Notes: generated by a model not told the origin, from the sequence alone. A stretch of DNA of 64,000 bases from Couchioplanes azureus (GCF_014648355.1 NZ_BMQY01000013.1:110296-174295), one strand, 5' to 3'. Positions 1-9,712 are shown, counted from the stretch's first letter. Translations and numbers: made by a program.

Positions 1-326
1 CATTCACCGGGGTGGTTCCAGCGGTGGCGTGCTTCATGGCCAAGAGCGACGTCATCCACGTCGATCAGGATCTTGTCGGTGCGGGCGCGGTTCCAGACCT
101 GGCCGGTGTACCGAGGGTTCTGCAGGATCGCGCGGATGGCCGTGGTCTCCCACACCTCCGTCCGGCGATGCGGATTACGCGCGCGGTCATAGGCCGACGG
201 GCAAGGGATGCCGTCCTGGGTCAGGCCACGCGCGATCGACGTCATGCCCCGCCCGGCGACGTACTCGGCGAAGATTCGCTTTACCACCGGGGCGGTGATG
301 GGGTCGGGTTCGAGTTTGTGGAGTCG
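1..326 (-). pseudogene. serine recombinase fragment
   Basis: Reading the minus strand gives an open frame that runs off the left edge. It contains text typical of the recombinase domain of large serine integrases: ITAPVVKRIFAEYVAGRGM, then IPCPSAYD, then TAIRAILQNPRYTGQVWNR. There is no start codon: an in-frame TAG lies at 327-329, directly before the recognisable part, so the catalytic N-terminal resolvase domain is missing here. The fragment overlaps, in another frame, the tail of the small gene at 187-477. I read it as the decayed remnant of an element integrase inserted into, or recombined with, that gene. The identity is clear, but whether more of the gene lies left of the window cannot be seen. 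Confidence 0.75.
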
Positions 327-477
327 CTAGCGCTGCGTAGCGTCCTGAGCACGGCTCGGGCTCAGCGCAAGTGACGCAAAGGCCGCCTGGTGTCACGGGA
401 AGGTGCAGGTACAGGTCCGCCTCTGCGGTCGCGATCTGCGCCCGGGCGGCATGAGAGAGGTACACCGTCGGGGTCAT
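187..477 (-). CDS. small CxxC protein, probably C-terminally replaced
   Basis: This 96-residue frame starts with ATG at 477, overlapping the stop of the preceding gene (ATGA). The first 50 or so residues look genuine, with the cysteine motif CVTCAEPEPC (a CxxC followed by a third Cys) that may bind a metal. After about position 335 the frame enters the recombinase remnant out of frame and becomes arginine-rich nonsense, so the original C-terminus was probably lost. It is the last gene of a three-gene coupled operon. Such small cysteine proteins are common in actinobacterial integrative elements, but no function is known to me. Confidence 0.55.
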   Translation of the reverse strand: MTPTVYLSHAARAQIATAEADLYLHLPVTPGGLCVTCAEPEPCSGRYAALATPQTRTRPHHRPGGKANLRRVRRRAGHDVDRAWPDPGRHPLPVGL

Positions 478-731
478 GATGCGTTGCTCGATGTGGGCCA
501 GCCCGGCAGGTGGTGGATGCCGGTGACGCGTATCTGCGCGTAGCGTTCCTCGCCCTCGTACCCGTTCGGCCACAACGGGATACCTTCGACGACCACCCAT
601 GGGCCGTCATGGAGGTACACGAGGTGATGCACCGTGGTGATTCGCAGGGTCATGGAGCCGATGCCGTAGCAGTAGTCCGGTTCGGCTATCTGGATCAAGT
701 CTCCCGCTCGGACTGGGGCGACGCGGCTCAC
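474..731 (-). CDS. small conserved-looking protein of unknown function
   Basis: The protein has 85 residues, with a GTG start at 731 chosen because GGAGG lies 8 bases upstream and because it overlaps the previous stop (GTGA). A longer reading of the frame would give an arginine-rich extension. The product is soluble and probably beta-rich, with the stretch YCYGIGSMTLRITTVHHL and a WVVVEGIPLWPNG segment; no catalytic motif is evident. The gene sits between two cysteine-motif genes and is translationally coupled to both. The set resembles accessory genes of conjugative or integrative elements, which fits the recombinase remnant next door. Function unknown. Confidence 0.6.
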   Translation of the reverse strand: MSRVAPVRAGDLIQIAEPDYCYGIGSMTLRITTVHHLVYLHDGPWVVVEGIPLWPNGYEGEERYAQIRVTGIHHLPGWPTSSNAS

Positions 732-970
732 GATGAATCGCCTCCGTGCTGAAGCCGCGGAGAAGCCGGCATGGTCGGCTCTGCCTCTCGGTCGATGGAG
801 GTGAGCAGCCGCTCGGAGGCGAACCGCCAGTCTTCGCACCTCGGCAACCGGCAGACGAGGCAGGCACCCACAGCCGGATCATCGGCGTGCATGGCGACAA
901 CGTCGCGGTAGTAGGGCAGAAGCCGATCGGTCAGCGACCCGGACTCGTGTCGGTCCTGCTCTGCAGCCAT
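728..970 (-). CDS. small CxxC protein, first gene of three-gene operon
   Basis: The protein has 80 residues, with an ATG start at 970 and GGAGG 7 bases upstream. It carries the motif CLVCRLPRC, three cysteines that could form a metal site, in an otherwise charged helical protein (LLPYYRDVVAMHADDPA). It overlaps the next gene by four bases, so the three genes at 970-187 are one transcript. I recognise the type as a short element-borne protein often found near conjugation or replication genes of actinomycetes, but no function can be given. Confidence 0.6.
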   Translation of the reverse strand: MAAEQDRHESGSLTDRLLPYYRDVVAMHADDPAVGACLVCRLPRCEDWRFASERLLTSIDREAEPTMPASPRLQHGGDSS

Positions 971-1462
971 GGGGTCCTCCGTGCGGTGACATCCCGGCCG
1001 CCCGGAGGCAACTGTCACGGACGGCCGAGGCCTTTCAGGCGGGCACCACATCGAATGGCGCTCCACGAGCCAGACTCATCGCGCATGGAGGCGGTCGGCA
1101 CCGCGTACCCCTGGACGTCTCGCGACATCTACACGTGCCACCCGAGCGCCGTCCCACTGTCACCGGCGGATACCTGATCTTGCGGCAGCTCTATCCACGG
1201 GAACTTGAGAACTTCTAGCGAGAGATTCAATACGCACAGCCCGCTCCCAGGCTCGACCCCATTTCTCGCGTGGTTGCTGTGACGGCGGGTGCGTCGTGGT
1301 GCGGCTCCGCCGTCGCGCGGTCAGCCGTTCGGGCAGCGGATTCCGCCCCGGCACGTCGGCTGCGCGCCTGCCGGAGGATCTGCATCCGGTCGATTGCATC
1401 TACTGGGCGTATGCCGCAAATCAGTACCGTTCGGTCATCTATTGGTTGTCGAAGGGTTGCAG
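971..1462. other. intergenic region between divergent units
   Basis: This stretch of about 490 bases separates the leftward small-protein operon from the rightward giant secreted protein. The open frames in it have poor coding character and no ribosome sites. It must contain both promoters, but I could not fix a convincing -35/-10 pair. Confidence 0.5.
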
Positions 1463-4400
1463 ATGCTGCGGCAGGAACCTCGCACGTTCCCGGTGATGGC
1501 GAGTGCACGCGCGGGCGGGCGGTCACGCCGGCTCACCACGCTCACCCTGGCGTGCGTCCTTGCGCTGCTGGCGCCCTTTCTCGCGGTGACACCCGCGTCG
1601 GCTTCGGGTGTGGTCACGGTGACCAACCCGGGCGGGCAGGTCGGCCCCACCGGGGTCGCCTACACCAAGCAGATGACCGCGACCGGCGGCACCGCCCCCT
1701 ACGCGTGGTCGGCGCTGTCGCTGCCGCCCGGCCTGGCGATTGACGCGACCACCGGTTTGATCTCTGGCACCCCGACCACCGCCGGTAGCTATGCGACGAA
1801 GGTGACCGCGACCGACACCACCGGTGTCGCGGGCACGGTGTCGTTCTCCTTCGCCACCGGCGTGATCGTCACCTACCCGAGCAGCCGGGGCAGCAACACC
1901 GGCACCCCGATCGCCCCGCTGGCGCTCAAGGTCGCCGGCGGCACCGGCGAGTACACGTGGACCGCGACCGGTCTGCCCACCGGTTTGGCCATCGACGCCA
2001 AGACCGGGATCATCACCGGGACCCCGACGGTCGACGGCAGCTACTCGGTCAAGGCCACCGCCACCGACACCGCCGGCAAGGCCGGCTCCACCGGCTTCCC
2101 GTGGACCGTCGCGCCCGGCGCCACCGTCACCGACCCCGGTCCCGTGCACGCCACCACCGGCGTCGCCGTGTCGAAGCAGATTACCGCCACCGGCGGCACC
2201 ACCCCCTACGTCTGGACCGCCACCGGCCTCCCGACCGGCCTCACCATCAAGTCCAGCACGGGCCTGATCTCCGGCACCCCCACCGCCGTCACCGAGGGTG
2301 CCGCGTCGGTGCTGATCACCGTCACCGACGCCGCGAAGATCGCCACCACCATCACCGTCCCGGTCACCGTCGCCACCCCGGTCACCGTCACCGACCCCGG
2401 CACCCGCACCGACGCCACCGGCGTTGCCGCGTCGGTGTCCCTCGCCGCCACCGGCGGCGTCGCCCCGTACACGTGGTCGGCCACCGGTCTGCCTACCGGC
2501 CTGACCCTCCACGCGGCCACGGGCGTCATCTCCGGCACCCCCACCACCGTCGCGTCGAGCACGGTGAGCGTCACCGCCACCGACAGCGGCCAGCGCACCC
2601 ACACCGCGTCATTCACCTGGAACATCGTCCCACCTGTCACCGTGACCAACCCCGGTGGCCAGGTCGGCCCCACCGGCGTCGCGTACTCGAAGACCCTGAG
2701 CGCCACCGGCGGCACCACCCCCTACCGATGGACCGCCACCGGCCTGCCCACCGGCCTGTCCATCGACGCCGCCACCGGTGTCATCTCGGGCACGCCCACC
2801 ACTGCGGGTAGCCAGACGACGAAGGTCACCGTCACCGACAAGGACGGCATCACCGGCAGCGCCTCGTTCAACTTCGCCACCGGCGTGATCGTCACCTACC
2901 CCAGCAGCCGCGGCTCGGGCATCGGCATGCCGATCACACCGCTCGCGATCAAGGCCGCCGGCGGCACCGGCGACTACACCTGGACCGCCACCGGCCTCCC
3001 GCCCGGCCTGACCATAGACCCGGCCACGGGTGTCGTCACCGGCACCCCCACGACGAACGGCGTCTACACCGCCAAGGTCACCGCCACCGACACCGCTCGC
3101 GTCTCCGGCGCCACCAGCTTCCCCTGGACCATCGCCGCCGCACCCCAGCTGACCAACCCCGGCCCGATCGCCGCGACCACCGGCGTCGCGGTCTCTCTGC
3201 AGATGACCGCCACCGGCGGCAAGGCCCCCTACACCTGGACCGCCATCGGCCTGCCCGCCGGGCTGACCATCAAGTCCGGCACCGGCCTCATCACCGGCAC
3301 CTCCACCAGTGAGACCACCGCAACGGTCACCGTGACCGTGACCGACGCTATGAAGATCAGCAACACGGTGACGTTCCCGCTGTCTGTCACCACTCCCCTG
3401 CGCCTCACCAACCCCGGACCGCAGCACGGCACCGTTGGTGTCGACACCTCTGTCAACCTCGACGCCAGCGGCGGCGGCGCGCCCTACATCTGGACGGCAA
3501 CCGGCCTTCCCGGCGGCCTGACAATCAACCCCTCCACCGGCGTCGTCGCAGGTACGCCTACTGCCACGGGCACCTGGACGACGACGGCCACCGCCACCGA
3601 CGCCGCCAAGCGCACCATCAGCGTGTCGTTCACCTGGAACGTCGCCACCGCCCTCGCCATCATCAACCCCGACGCGCAGACCAGCGTCACCGGCACGGCC
3701 GTCTCCGTCACCGTCACCGCCGGCGGCGGCAGCGCCCCCTACACATGGACGGCGACCGGCCTGCCCGACGGCCTCAGCATCAACGCGTCGACCGGCGTCA
3801 TCTCCGGCACAGCGGCAACCCCGGGGACGTCGACAGTCACCCTCACCGCCACCGACGCCGGCAACCGCATTGACAGCGTCAATGTCGCCTGGAACGTCGC
3901 AGGGCCGTTGGACGTCCAAACACCCGCGACTCAGAACGGTGTCGCCGGATACCCCGTTTCCCTCACCGTCACCGCCGTGGGCGGCACGGCTCCTTACGTT
4001 TGGACCGCGGCCGGCCTTCCTGCCGGCCTGAACATTAACCAAGAGACCGGTGCCATCACCGGCATCCCCGCCACGGTCGGCACCTCTAACGCGACGGTGA
4101 AGGCCACCGACGCCGCCGGGCGCACCGCGAGCGCTGACTTCCTGTGGACGGTCGACACGCCGGTCGCGATCGCGGCGATTGCGAACCAGAACGCCACTGT
4201 GGGTGTCGCCGTGTCCCTCACCGCCACAGCCGATGGCGGCACTGGCCCGTACACCTGGTCCGCCCTCGGCCTTCCCGACGGGGTCGCCGTCAATGGCACC
4301 ACCGGAGTCATCTCCGGTACGCCTACGACCATCGCAACCTGGTCGATCACCCTCCGTGCCACCGACACGCAAGGTTACAGCGCGACCGCCACCTTCGACT

Positions 4401-7400
4401 GGGATGTACGCGCACGGCCGATCATCGCCGCGCAGAACGCGCAAAGCGGCGACGTCGGCCGAGCTGGTCAGCTCACCATGACCGCGACTGGCGGTACCGC
4501 CCCGTATGCCTGGACTGTGGCCGGACTGCCGCCGGGCCTGAACATCACCGCGGACACCGGATCCGTCAACGGCACCGCTACCACGGCCGGAACCTACCGT
4601 GTCACCGTCACCGTCACCGACGCGGCAGGTCGGACGAACAATTCCACCTTCGACTGGAAGATCTACACGGCGCCGGCGTCGAGTCCGGTGATGACCTCGG
4701 GCAAGGGTGTGCGGCTCGGGTCGAGCATGCCGCCCGGTGCCCACCGGGGTGCCGCGGTGGTGGGTGACTACGCGTTCACCTCGGCTGGCCACCAGCTCGT
4801 CAAGACCAACATTCAGACCGGCGTCACCAGCGTGCTGGCCGGCACCACCACCAGCGGCTGCATCGACGCCGATAGCGGCAGCGCGGTCCGGCTTACCGAC
4901 CCGAAGGTCATCGGCGCTGACGGCTCGGTGATCTACATCCGCAGTTGCACCAGCATCTACGCCGTCAGCCCGAACAGCGGCGCCACCACCCGCCTGGCCA
5001 ACGCCAACAACGGAGTCCACTTCGCCATCGGTGGACACCGCCTCTACACTCTGAACGGTTCCTATCTCTACCAGTACGACCTGAAGAGCGGCGTCAATGT
5101 CACATTGGCCTCCAACATCGGCAGCGGCCCCAGCAGCGACTTGCGGGCGGTGGGCGCCGATGACACCGCGGTCTGGGTGACTGTCGGCCGCGACATCCTT
5201 CGATTCGACCTCACTGGCCAGCAGATCGCCTCGGTGACCCTGCCCACGGGCCTACACTTCACCGGAACGATGGTCTCGGTCAGCGGCTACCTCTACGCCA
5301 CCACCAACGACAACCTGATCGTGCGGATCACCAAGGCCGACGCCGCCACCGGCATCATCACCGGCGACACCAGCGACGGCATGACGTTCACCTCCCCCAG
5401 CGGCCTGGTCACCGACGGCGACGCCCTCTACACCGCCGACAGCCAAGGCCTGACCCGCATCACCGCCACCAACCGCACCTACACGGCGCCGGCGTCGAGT
5501 CCGGTGATGACCTCGGGCAAGGGTGTGCGGCTCGGGTCGAGCATGTCGCCCGGTGCCCACCGGGGTGCCGCGGTGGTGGGTGACTACGCGTTCACCTCGG
5601 CTGGCCACCAGCTCGTCAAGACCGACATTCAGAACGGCGTCACCAGCGTGCTGGCCGGCACCACCACCAGCGGCTGCATCGACGCCGATAGCGGCAGCGC
5701 GGTCCAGCTCACCACCCCGACGGTCATCGGCGCCGACGGCTCCGTGATCTACATCGCCGCCTGCTCCGGCATCCGCGCGGTCAACCCGAACACCGGCGCC
5801 ACCACCCGCCTAAGCAACGCCGTCCTCGGAAACGCCCACGCCATCGGAGGACACCGCCTCTACACCCTCACCGCCAGCAACCTCTACCAATACGACCTGA
5901 AAACCGGCATCAACGTCCTGCTGGCCAACAACATTGGCAGCGGTCCCAGCAGCAACTTGCGGGCGGTGGGCGCCGATGACACCGCGGTCTGGGTGACTGT
6001 CGGCCGCGACATCCTTCGATTCGACCTCACTGGCCAGCAGATCGCCTCGGTGACCCTGCCCACGGGCCTACACTTCACCGGAACGATGGTCTCGGTCAGC
6101 GGCTACCTCTACGCCACCACCAACGACAACCTGATCGTGCGGATCACCAAGGCCGACGCCGCCACCCGCATCATCACCGGCGACACCAGCGACGGCATGA
6201 CGTTCACCTCCCCCAGCGGCCTGGTCACCGACGGCGACGCCCTCTACACCGCCGACAGCCAAGGCCTGACCCGCATCACCGCCACCAACCGCACCTACAC
6301 GGCAGCTTTTGCTGGGCCGAAGTTCTACGATGCTTCACTGAGCCCGATCACGACGACCACCTCTGCGCACGTGCGAGGTATCGCCGCCATTGGAAGCTTT
6401 GTCTTCACCTCGGCGAATAACCAGATCATCAAGACGAACACTCAGACCGGTGCCAGCACCGTGCTGGCCGGCACCACGACCAACACCAGCGGCTGCATCG
6501 ACGCCGATAGCGGCAGCGCGGTCCGGCTCACCACCCCGACGGTCATCGGCGCCGACGGCTCCGTGATCTACATCGCCGCCTGCTCCGGCATCCGCGCGGT
6601 CAACCCGAACACCGGCGCCACCACCCGCCTAAGCAACGCCGTCCTCGGGCTTAACGCCATCGGAGGACACCGCCTCTACACCCTCACCGCCAGCAACCTC
6701 TACCAATACGACCTGAAAACCGGTATCAACGTCCTGCTGGCCAACAACATTCCTGGCAGTTACTACACTCAGCGGGCACTGGCTGCCGACGACTCCCACG
6801 TCTGGGTCGCAGTGGGTTCCACCCTGCTGAAGGTGACCCCCTGGAACCTCACAGGGCCCGTCAACGGGACAGCCGGCCAGGTCACCACCGTGACGACCCA
6901 AATGGCCAGCGCCGCGGGCGGGATGGAGGCTGGCGGCGTAGCCCTCGAGGGGATTATGACCTCGATCGGGGACTACCTCTACATCAGGACAACCCGCCCC
7001 GACCTGCCCAACGGCACACCCCAACTCACCGAACTAGCCGCGATTAGTAAGGTCGACGGATCCAGGACCGGCGTCGCCGTACCCTATGGTCGCCGGAATG
7101 CCGACAACACCCTTGTCCCAGGATCAGCTCTGGGCCTCACCTACGACGGCAACGACCTCTACACCTTGTCCGAACTCGACGGAACCACCACTCTGCTCCG
7201 CATCCGTATGCAGGCACCCATCACTCCCCCGGCGCCGGCGGAGGCCATTGACTGGTGGGACCGACTCACTGACGTTCAGCGGGATCATGTAACCACCGAT
7301 CACCCTGAGCGAGTCGGGGCGCTCGACGGCCTACCGGCCATCGAGCGGGACAAGCTCAACAGGCAGTATCTCAGTGCTCTTCGCCGATCTTTGAGCGAGT

Positions 7401-8305
7401 GGAAAGAGACGTACATCCGCGAAATTACGACGCAGGATGAGGTGGAGGCCGTCGATGTGAAACTGGATCGCATCGAGAAGACCTTCGCCGCACTGAAGAT
7501 GTTGTCGGATCGAGGCGATACGGGGTTCCTGCTCGGCGTCGAACTGGAAGGCGACGGCGAAATCATCATCGCGAACCAGAACCCGGACACCGCCCGACAC
7601 ACCGCAGTATGGGTTCCCGGCCTCAGCACGGACATCGACAGCTCACTCAAAACCGGTCCAGACGACAACCTCCATCGGATTATCAACCTCAGGAACAGTG
7701 CCGATAGCCTGACCTCGGCGGAAAACGATGTCTCCACGATCATGTGGTTGGGATACGACGCTCCTGAGGATAATTCCATTACTATTCTGTCCGTGGCCCT
7801 CTACCACCGCGCGGAGGCCGGCGCTGGAATGCTGACCAGGTTCGTCGACGGGCTGCGGCTCGCCCACCACCCAGGCGACAACCACCTCACTGTCGAAGGG
7901 CACTCCTACGGATCCACGGTGGTCGGCGAAGCCGCCCGCAGCGGAAACCTGCATGCCGACGACATCATGGTGGCCGGCAGCCCCGGCATGCATGTCAATA
8001 ACGCCGGGGAACTGATGAGCGACCCGCGACACGTGTGGGCTGGCGCTGCCTGGGATGATCAGGTGGCGGTAAGCGCCTGGGGCTACCTTGCGGGTCTCGG
8101 TGTTGGAGCCATCGCGGACTGGACCCATGACACCAGCCCGCACGTTGAGTCTTTCGGCGCCAACCGTTATGTCGTCGACACTTCCGGGCACAGCGACTAC
8201 TGGACTCATGACTCCGCGAGCTTGAAAAACCAGGCCGCGGTGATTACCGGCCTATACGATGTGGTCGAGTTGGAACACGGACAGGCACCGCCGAATATTT
8301 CCTGA
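1463..8305 (+). CDS. giant secreted protein: Ig-like repeats, propeller-like units, alpha/beta hydrolase
   Basis: The product is 2280 residues from ATG 1463, chosen because GAAGGG lies 6 bases upstream and a signal peptide follows (RSRR, then a hydrophobic stretch ending in TPASAS, about residue 48). Residues about 50-1070 hold 12 putative Ig-like (He_PIG) repeats with the pattern ATGGxxPYxWTATGLPxGL and SGTPTT. Residues about 1070-1900 hold three propeller-like units with VIGADGSVIYI, NPNTGATTRL and GGHRLYTL motifs; the first two are near copies. The C-terminal region from about residue 1930 has a helical part and then a DUF1023-like alpha/beta hydrolase with nucleophile motif GHSYGS, Ser2148. 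There is no membrane anchor or sorting signal, so it is probably exported. A lipoprotein gene follows 19 bases downstream. The substrate is unknown; an adhesin-enzyme or an exported effector are both possible. Confidence 0.8.
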   Translation: MLRQEPRTFPVMASARAGGRSRRLTTLTLACVLALLAPFLAVTPASASGVVTVTNPGGQVGPTGVAYTKQMTATGGTAPYAWSALSLPPGLAIDATTGLISGTPTTAGSYATKVTATDTTGVAGTVSFSFATGVIVTYPSSRGSNTGTPIAPLALKVAGGTGEYTWTATGLPTGLAIDAKTGIITGTPTVDGSYSVKATATDTAGKAGSTGFPWTVAPGATVTDPGPVHATTGVAVSKQITATGGTTPYVWTATGLPTGLTIKSSTGLISGTPTAVTEGAASVLITVTDAAKIATTITVPVTVATPVTVTDPGTRTDATGVAASVSLAATGGVAPYTWSATGLPTGLTLHAATGVISGTPTTVASSTVSVTATDSGQRTHTASFTWNIVPPVTVTNPGGQVGPTGVAYSKTLSATGGTTPYRWTATGLPTGLSIDAATGVISGTPTTAGSQTTKVTVTDKDGITGSASFNFATGVIVTYPSSRGSGIGMPITPLAIKAAGGTGDYTWTATGLPPGLTIDPATGVVTGTPTTNGVYTAKVTATDTARVSGATSFPWTIAAAPQLTNPGPIAATTGVAVSLQMTATGGKAPYTWTAIGLPAGLTIKSGTGLITGTSTSETTATVTVTVTDAMKISNTVTFPLSVTTPLRLTNPGPQHGTVGVDTSVNLDASGGGAPYIWTATGLPGGLTINPSTGVVAGTPTATGTWTTTATATDAAKRTISVSFTWNVATALAIINPDAQTSVTGTAVSVTVTAGGGSAPYTWTATGLPDGLSINASTGVISGTAATPGTSTVTLTATDAGNRIDSVNVAWNVAGPLDVQTPATQNGVAGYPVSLTVTAVGGTAPYVWTAAGLPAGLNINQETGAITGIPATVGTSNATVKATDAAGRTASADFLWTVDTPVAIAAIANQNATVGVAVSLTATADGGTGPYTWSALGLPDGVAVNGTTGVISGTPTTIATWSITLRATDTQGYSATATFDWDVRARPIIAAQNAQSGDVGRAGQLTMTATGGTAPYAWTVAGLPPGLNITADTGSVNGTATTAGTYRVTVTVTDAAGRTNNSTFDWKIYTAPASSPVMTSGKGVRLGSSMPPGAHRGAAVVGDYAFTSAGHQLVKTNIQTGVTSVLAGTTTSGCIDADSGSAVRLTDPKVIGADGSVIYIRSCTSIYAVSPNSGATTRLANANNGVHFAIGGHRLYTLNGSYLYQYDLKSGVNVTLASNIGSGPSSDLRAVGADDTAVWVTVGRDILRFDLTGQQIASVTLPTGLHFTGTMVSVSGYLYATTNDNLIVRITKADAATGIITGDTSDGMTFTSPSGLVTDGDALYTADSQGLTRITATNRTYTAPASSPVMTSGKGVRLGSSMSPGAHRGAAVVGDYAFTSAGHQLVKTDIQNGVTSVLAGTTTSGCIDADSGSAVQLTTPTVIGADGSVIYIAACSGIRAVNPNTGATTRLSNAVLGNAHAIGGHRLYTLTASNLYQYDLKTGINVLLANNIGSGPSSNLRAVGADDTAVWVTVGRDILRFDLTGQQIASVTLPTGLHFTGTMVSVSGYLYATTNDNLIVRITKADAATRIITGDTSDGMTFTSPSGLVTDGDALYTADSQGLTRITATNRTYTAAFAGPKFYDASLSPITTTTSAHVRGIAAIGSFVFTSANNQIIKTNTQTGASTVLAGTTTNTSGCIDADSGSAVRLTTPTVIGADGSVIYIAACSGIRAVNPNTGATTRLSNAVLGLNAIGGHRLYTLTASNLYQYDLKTGINVLLANNIPGSYYTQRALAADDSHVWVAVGSTLLKVTPWNLTGPVNGTAGQVTTVTTQMASAAGGMEAGGVALEGIMTSIGDYLYIRTTRPDLPNGTPQLTELAAISKVDGSRTGVAVPYGRRNADNTLVPGSALGLTYDGNDLYTLSELDGTTTLLRIRMQAPITPPAPAEAIDWWDRLTDVQRDHVTTDHPERVGALDGLPAIERDKLNRQYLSALRRSLSEWKETYIREITTQDEVEAVDVKLDRIEKTFAALKMLSDRGDTGFLLGVELEGDGEIIIANQNPDTARHTAVWVPGLSTDIDSSLKTGPDDNLHRIINLRNSADSLTSAENDVSTIMWLGYDAPEDNSITILSVALYHRAEAGAGMLTRFVDGLRLAHHPGDNHLTVEGHSYGSTVVGEAARSGNLHADDIMVAGSPGMHVNNAGELMSDPRHVWAGAAWDDQVAVSAWGYLAGLGVGAIADWTHDTSPHVESFGANRYVVDTSGHSDYWTHDSASLKNQAAVITGLYDVVELEHGQAPPNIS
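4664..6295 (+). repeat. 816-bp in-frame tandem duplication
   Basis: Two consecutive 816-base units (4664-5479 and 5480-6295, exactly 272 codons each) encode near-identical propeller-like segments of the giant secreted protein. Long blocks are identical at the nucleotide level, for example the segment from the GSGPSS coding stretch to the unit end. A third unit from about 6296 shares the central part but has diverged at both ends. The high identity points to a recent duplication or to gene conversion. Confidence 0.85.
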
Positions 8306-8324
8306 CGCGAGGTGGGGAACGGCA

Positions 8325-8834
8325 ATGGTATATAGTCGACGATCCGGCAGCCGCGTCTTAGGAGCAGCTGCCGCCGCGACGTTCGCCGCACTGCCCCTTG
8401 CCATCGCCGGTTGCAGTGGCACCGATGTACCATCCCTCACCCGAGCTCAAGCAACGCAGCACTCGAACGAGTTGGTGAACGAGGTTGCGGAAGTCATCGG
8501 GAAAGCGAAGGTGGTTAATCCGACCACCCAGTCGACGCCGTGCAGCAGTTCATCCGACGATTCCGGCAAGGTGCGCTACATCTCCGCGGCATACCAGATA
8601 TCACTGTCGGAGGCTGCCGACGCCGCGACCTTCGGCAAGGTCCGCGACCATTGGCGCAGCCTCGGTTGGAAGATCACTGAGGACTGGTACAAGGAGGACA
8701 TCCGAAAGGGCAGCGTCTCGGTGAAGAAGTCTGATAGCGGCTCCTTCACCGTGGTCAGCACCGATTCTGCGAAACTGCTAGCCGTCCTCGCGGCCTCCGG
8801 TTGCTACCGGGAGACCGATTGGCCTACCACGTAG
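8325..8834 (+). CDS. small lipoprotein
   Basis: The protein has 169 residues, with an ATG start at 8325 preceded by GGTGGGG. The N-terminus is a lipoprotein signal: RRSGSR, a hydrophobic alanine-rich stretch, and lipobox LAIAGC. The mature part contains two further cysteines, at TPCSSS and ASGCYRE, that could form a disulfide, and an alpha/beta domain with DHWRSLGWKITEDWY. It lies 19 bases behind the giant secreted hydrolase gene and is probably co-transcribed. It may help fold, anchor or restrain that enzyme at the membrane, but this rests on position only. I do not recognise a named family. Confidence 0.7.
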   Translation: MVYSRRSGSRVLGAAAAATFAALPLAIAGCSGTDVPSLTRAQATQHSNELVNEVAEVIGKAKVVNPTTQSTPCSSSSDDSGKVRYISAAYQISLSEAADAATFGKVRDHWRSLGWKITEDWYKEDIRKGSVSVKKSDSGSFTVVSTDSAKLLAVLAASGCYRETDWPTT

Positions 8835-9410
8835 GCTTATCGAATCGAAGCATCGAAAGCAAATTCATCGGCACGACACGATGCAACGTTGCACCAGTGA
8901 GTCCTGGCGCAACCGGCCTCGACGACCCGACCTGGCTCCTGGAAGAACCCGAGGACGAATCCCCTGGGACATGGTGCGCCCGCAACCTTTCACGACGTGC
9001 CGCGTTCGGGGAGCGGTTCGAGCTGCACACGCCGACCGTCAATTGCCGGACCACCGTCGAGATCCTCGCGTACAGCCGTGGGCTGCTCGCGCGAATCGCC
9101 CCGGAGCAGGAACTCAGCCGGTCGCCGAGGAGGAACTGCCCCACGGTTAGTACACAGCGGACCTCTCGGTTACTTCACGCGCGAAGGCAAGCTCTTTGGC
9201 CACGATCACAGTGCTTATCTTGAGTGTTGATCCTCGGACACACTTGTTCTTCACACTTCATGTGGCCGCTGACCAGCGATCATTTGGTCGGCGGCCATGA
9301 TCGTTTCCGGGAGTTTGTGCCGCTGTGGGAACACGGTGGGAACACCGCTGTGCGGCACGGCAGTTCTGGGAAGCTGTATTGGGTCGCACTGGCTGCTGGG
9401 AGACAGCGCG
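8835..9410. other. intergenic region, no supported gene
   Basis: No open frame in these 576 bases has a ribosome site together with plausible protein sequence; overlapping frames on both strands are arginine- and proline-rich. The right part, just before the integrase fragment, carries a short direct repeat listed separately. Confidence 0.5.
9325..9345 (+). repeat. 10-bp direct repeat before integrase fragment
   Basis: GTGGGAACAC occurs at 9325-9334 and again at 9336-9345. An 11-base repeat spacing 66 bases before the integrase start could be a binding site for an integrase or regulator, or part of an attachment region. No matching copy was noticed elsewhere. Confidence 0.35.
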
Positions 9411-9712
9411 ATGGCATCCATCGAGACGCGCAAGACCAAGGGCAGGCTCACTCGCTACCGGGTGAAGTGGCGCACCGGAGGGACCAGGGCCGGTGCTTGG
9501 GACGGCACCACCTTCGACGCGTACACCGACGCGAAGCGGTTCAAGGCCTTGGTGGAGGTACACGGCCACCAGTGGCCACCGGCCGAGGTTCTGGTTGCTC
9601 AGGGCTTCGCCTACCTCGTCCCCCGGGCCGCCGCCGCGTCGGTCGTGACACCTGCGGTGCCGCCGGTGACGTTCGAGGCGTTCGCTCGCGAATGTGTCGC
9701 GCGGTTGGTCCA
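9411..9712 (+). pseudogene. tyrosine integrase, N-terminal fragment
   Basis: From ATG 9411 the first 100 residues look like the arm-binding N-terminus of an actinobacterial element integrase: MASIETRKTKGRLTRYRVKW, then GGTRAGAWDGTTFDAYTDA and FEAFARECVARLV. After about position 9712 the similarity ends and the frame continues as unrelated sequence to a stop at 9878. The core-binding and catalytic domains are absent, so it cannot recombine DNA. It marks the former edge of an integrated element. Confidence 0.65.

Noticed and set aside
1523..5038. Long minus-strand frames opposite the giant secreted protein
   Set aside because: They are Gly/Asp/Arg-rich antisense shadows created by the repeats and GC-rich third positions, without starts or domains.
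1600..6300. CRISPR-like or intergenic repeat array
   Set aside because: The periodic sequence is in frame and encodes Ig-like and propeller-like protein repeats; there are no short identical repeats with unique spacers.
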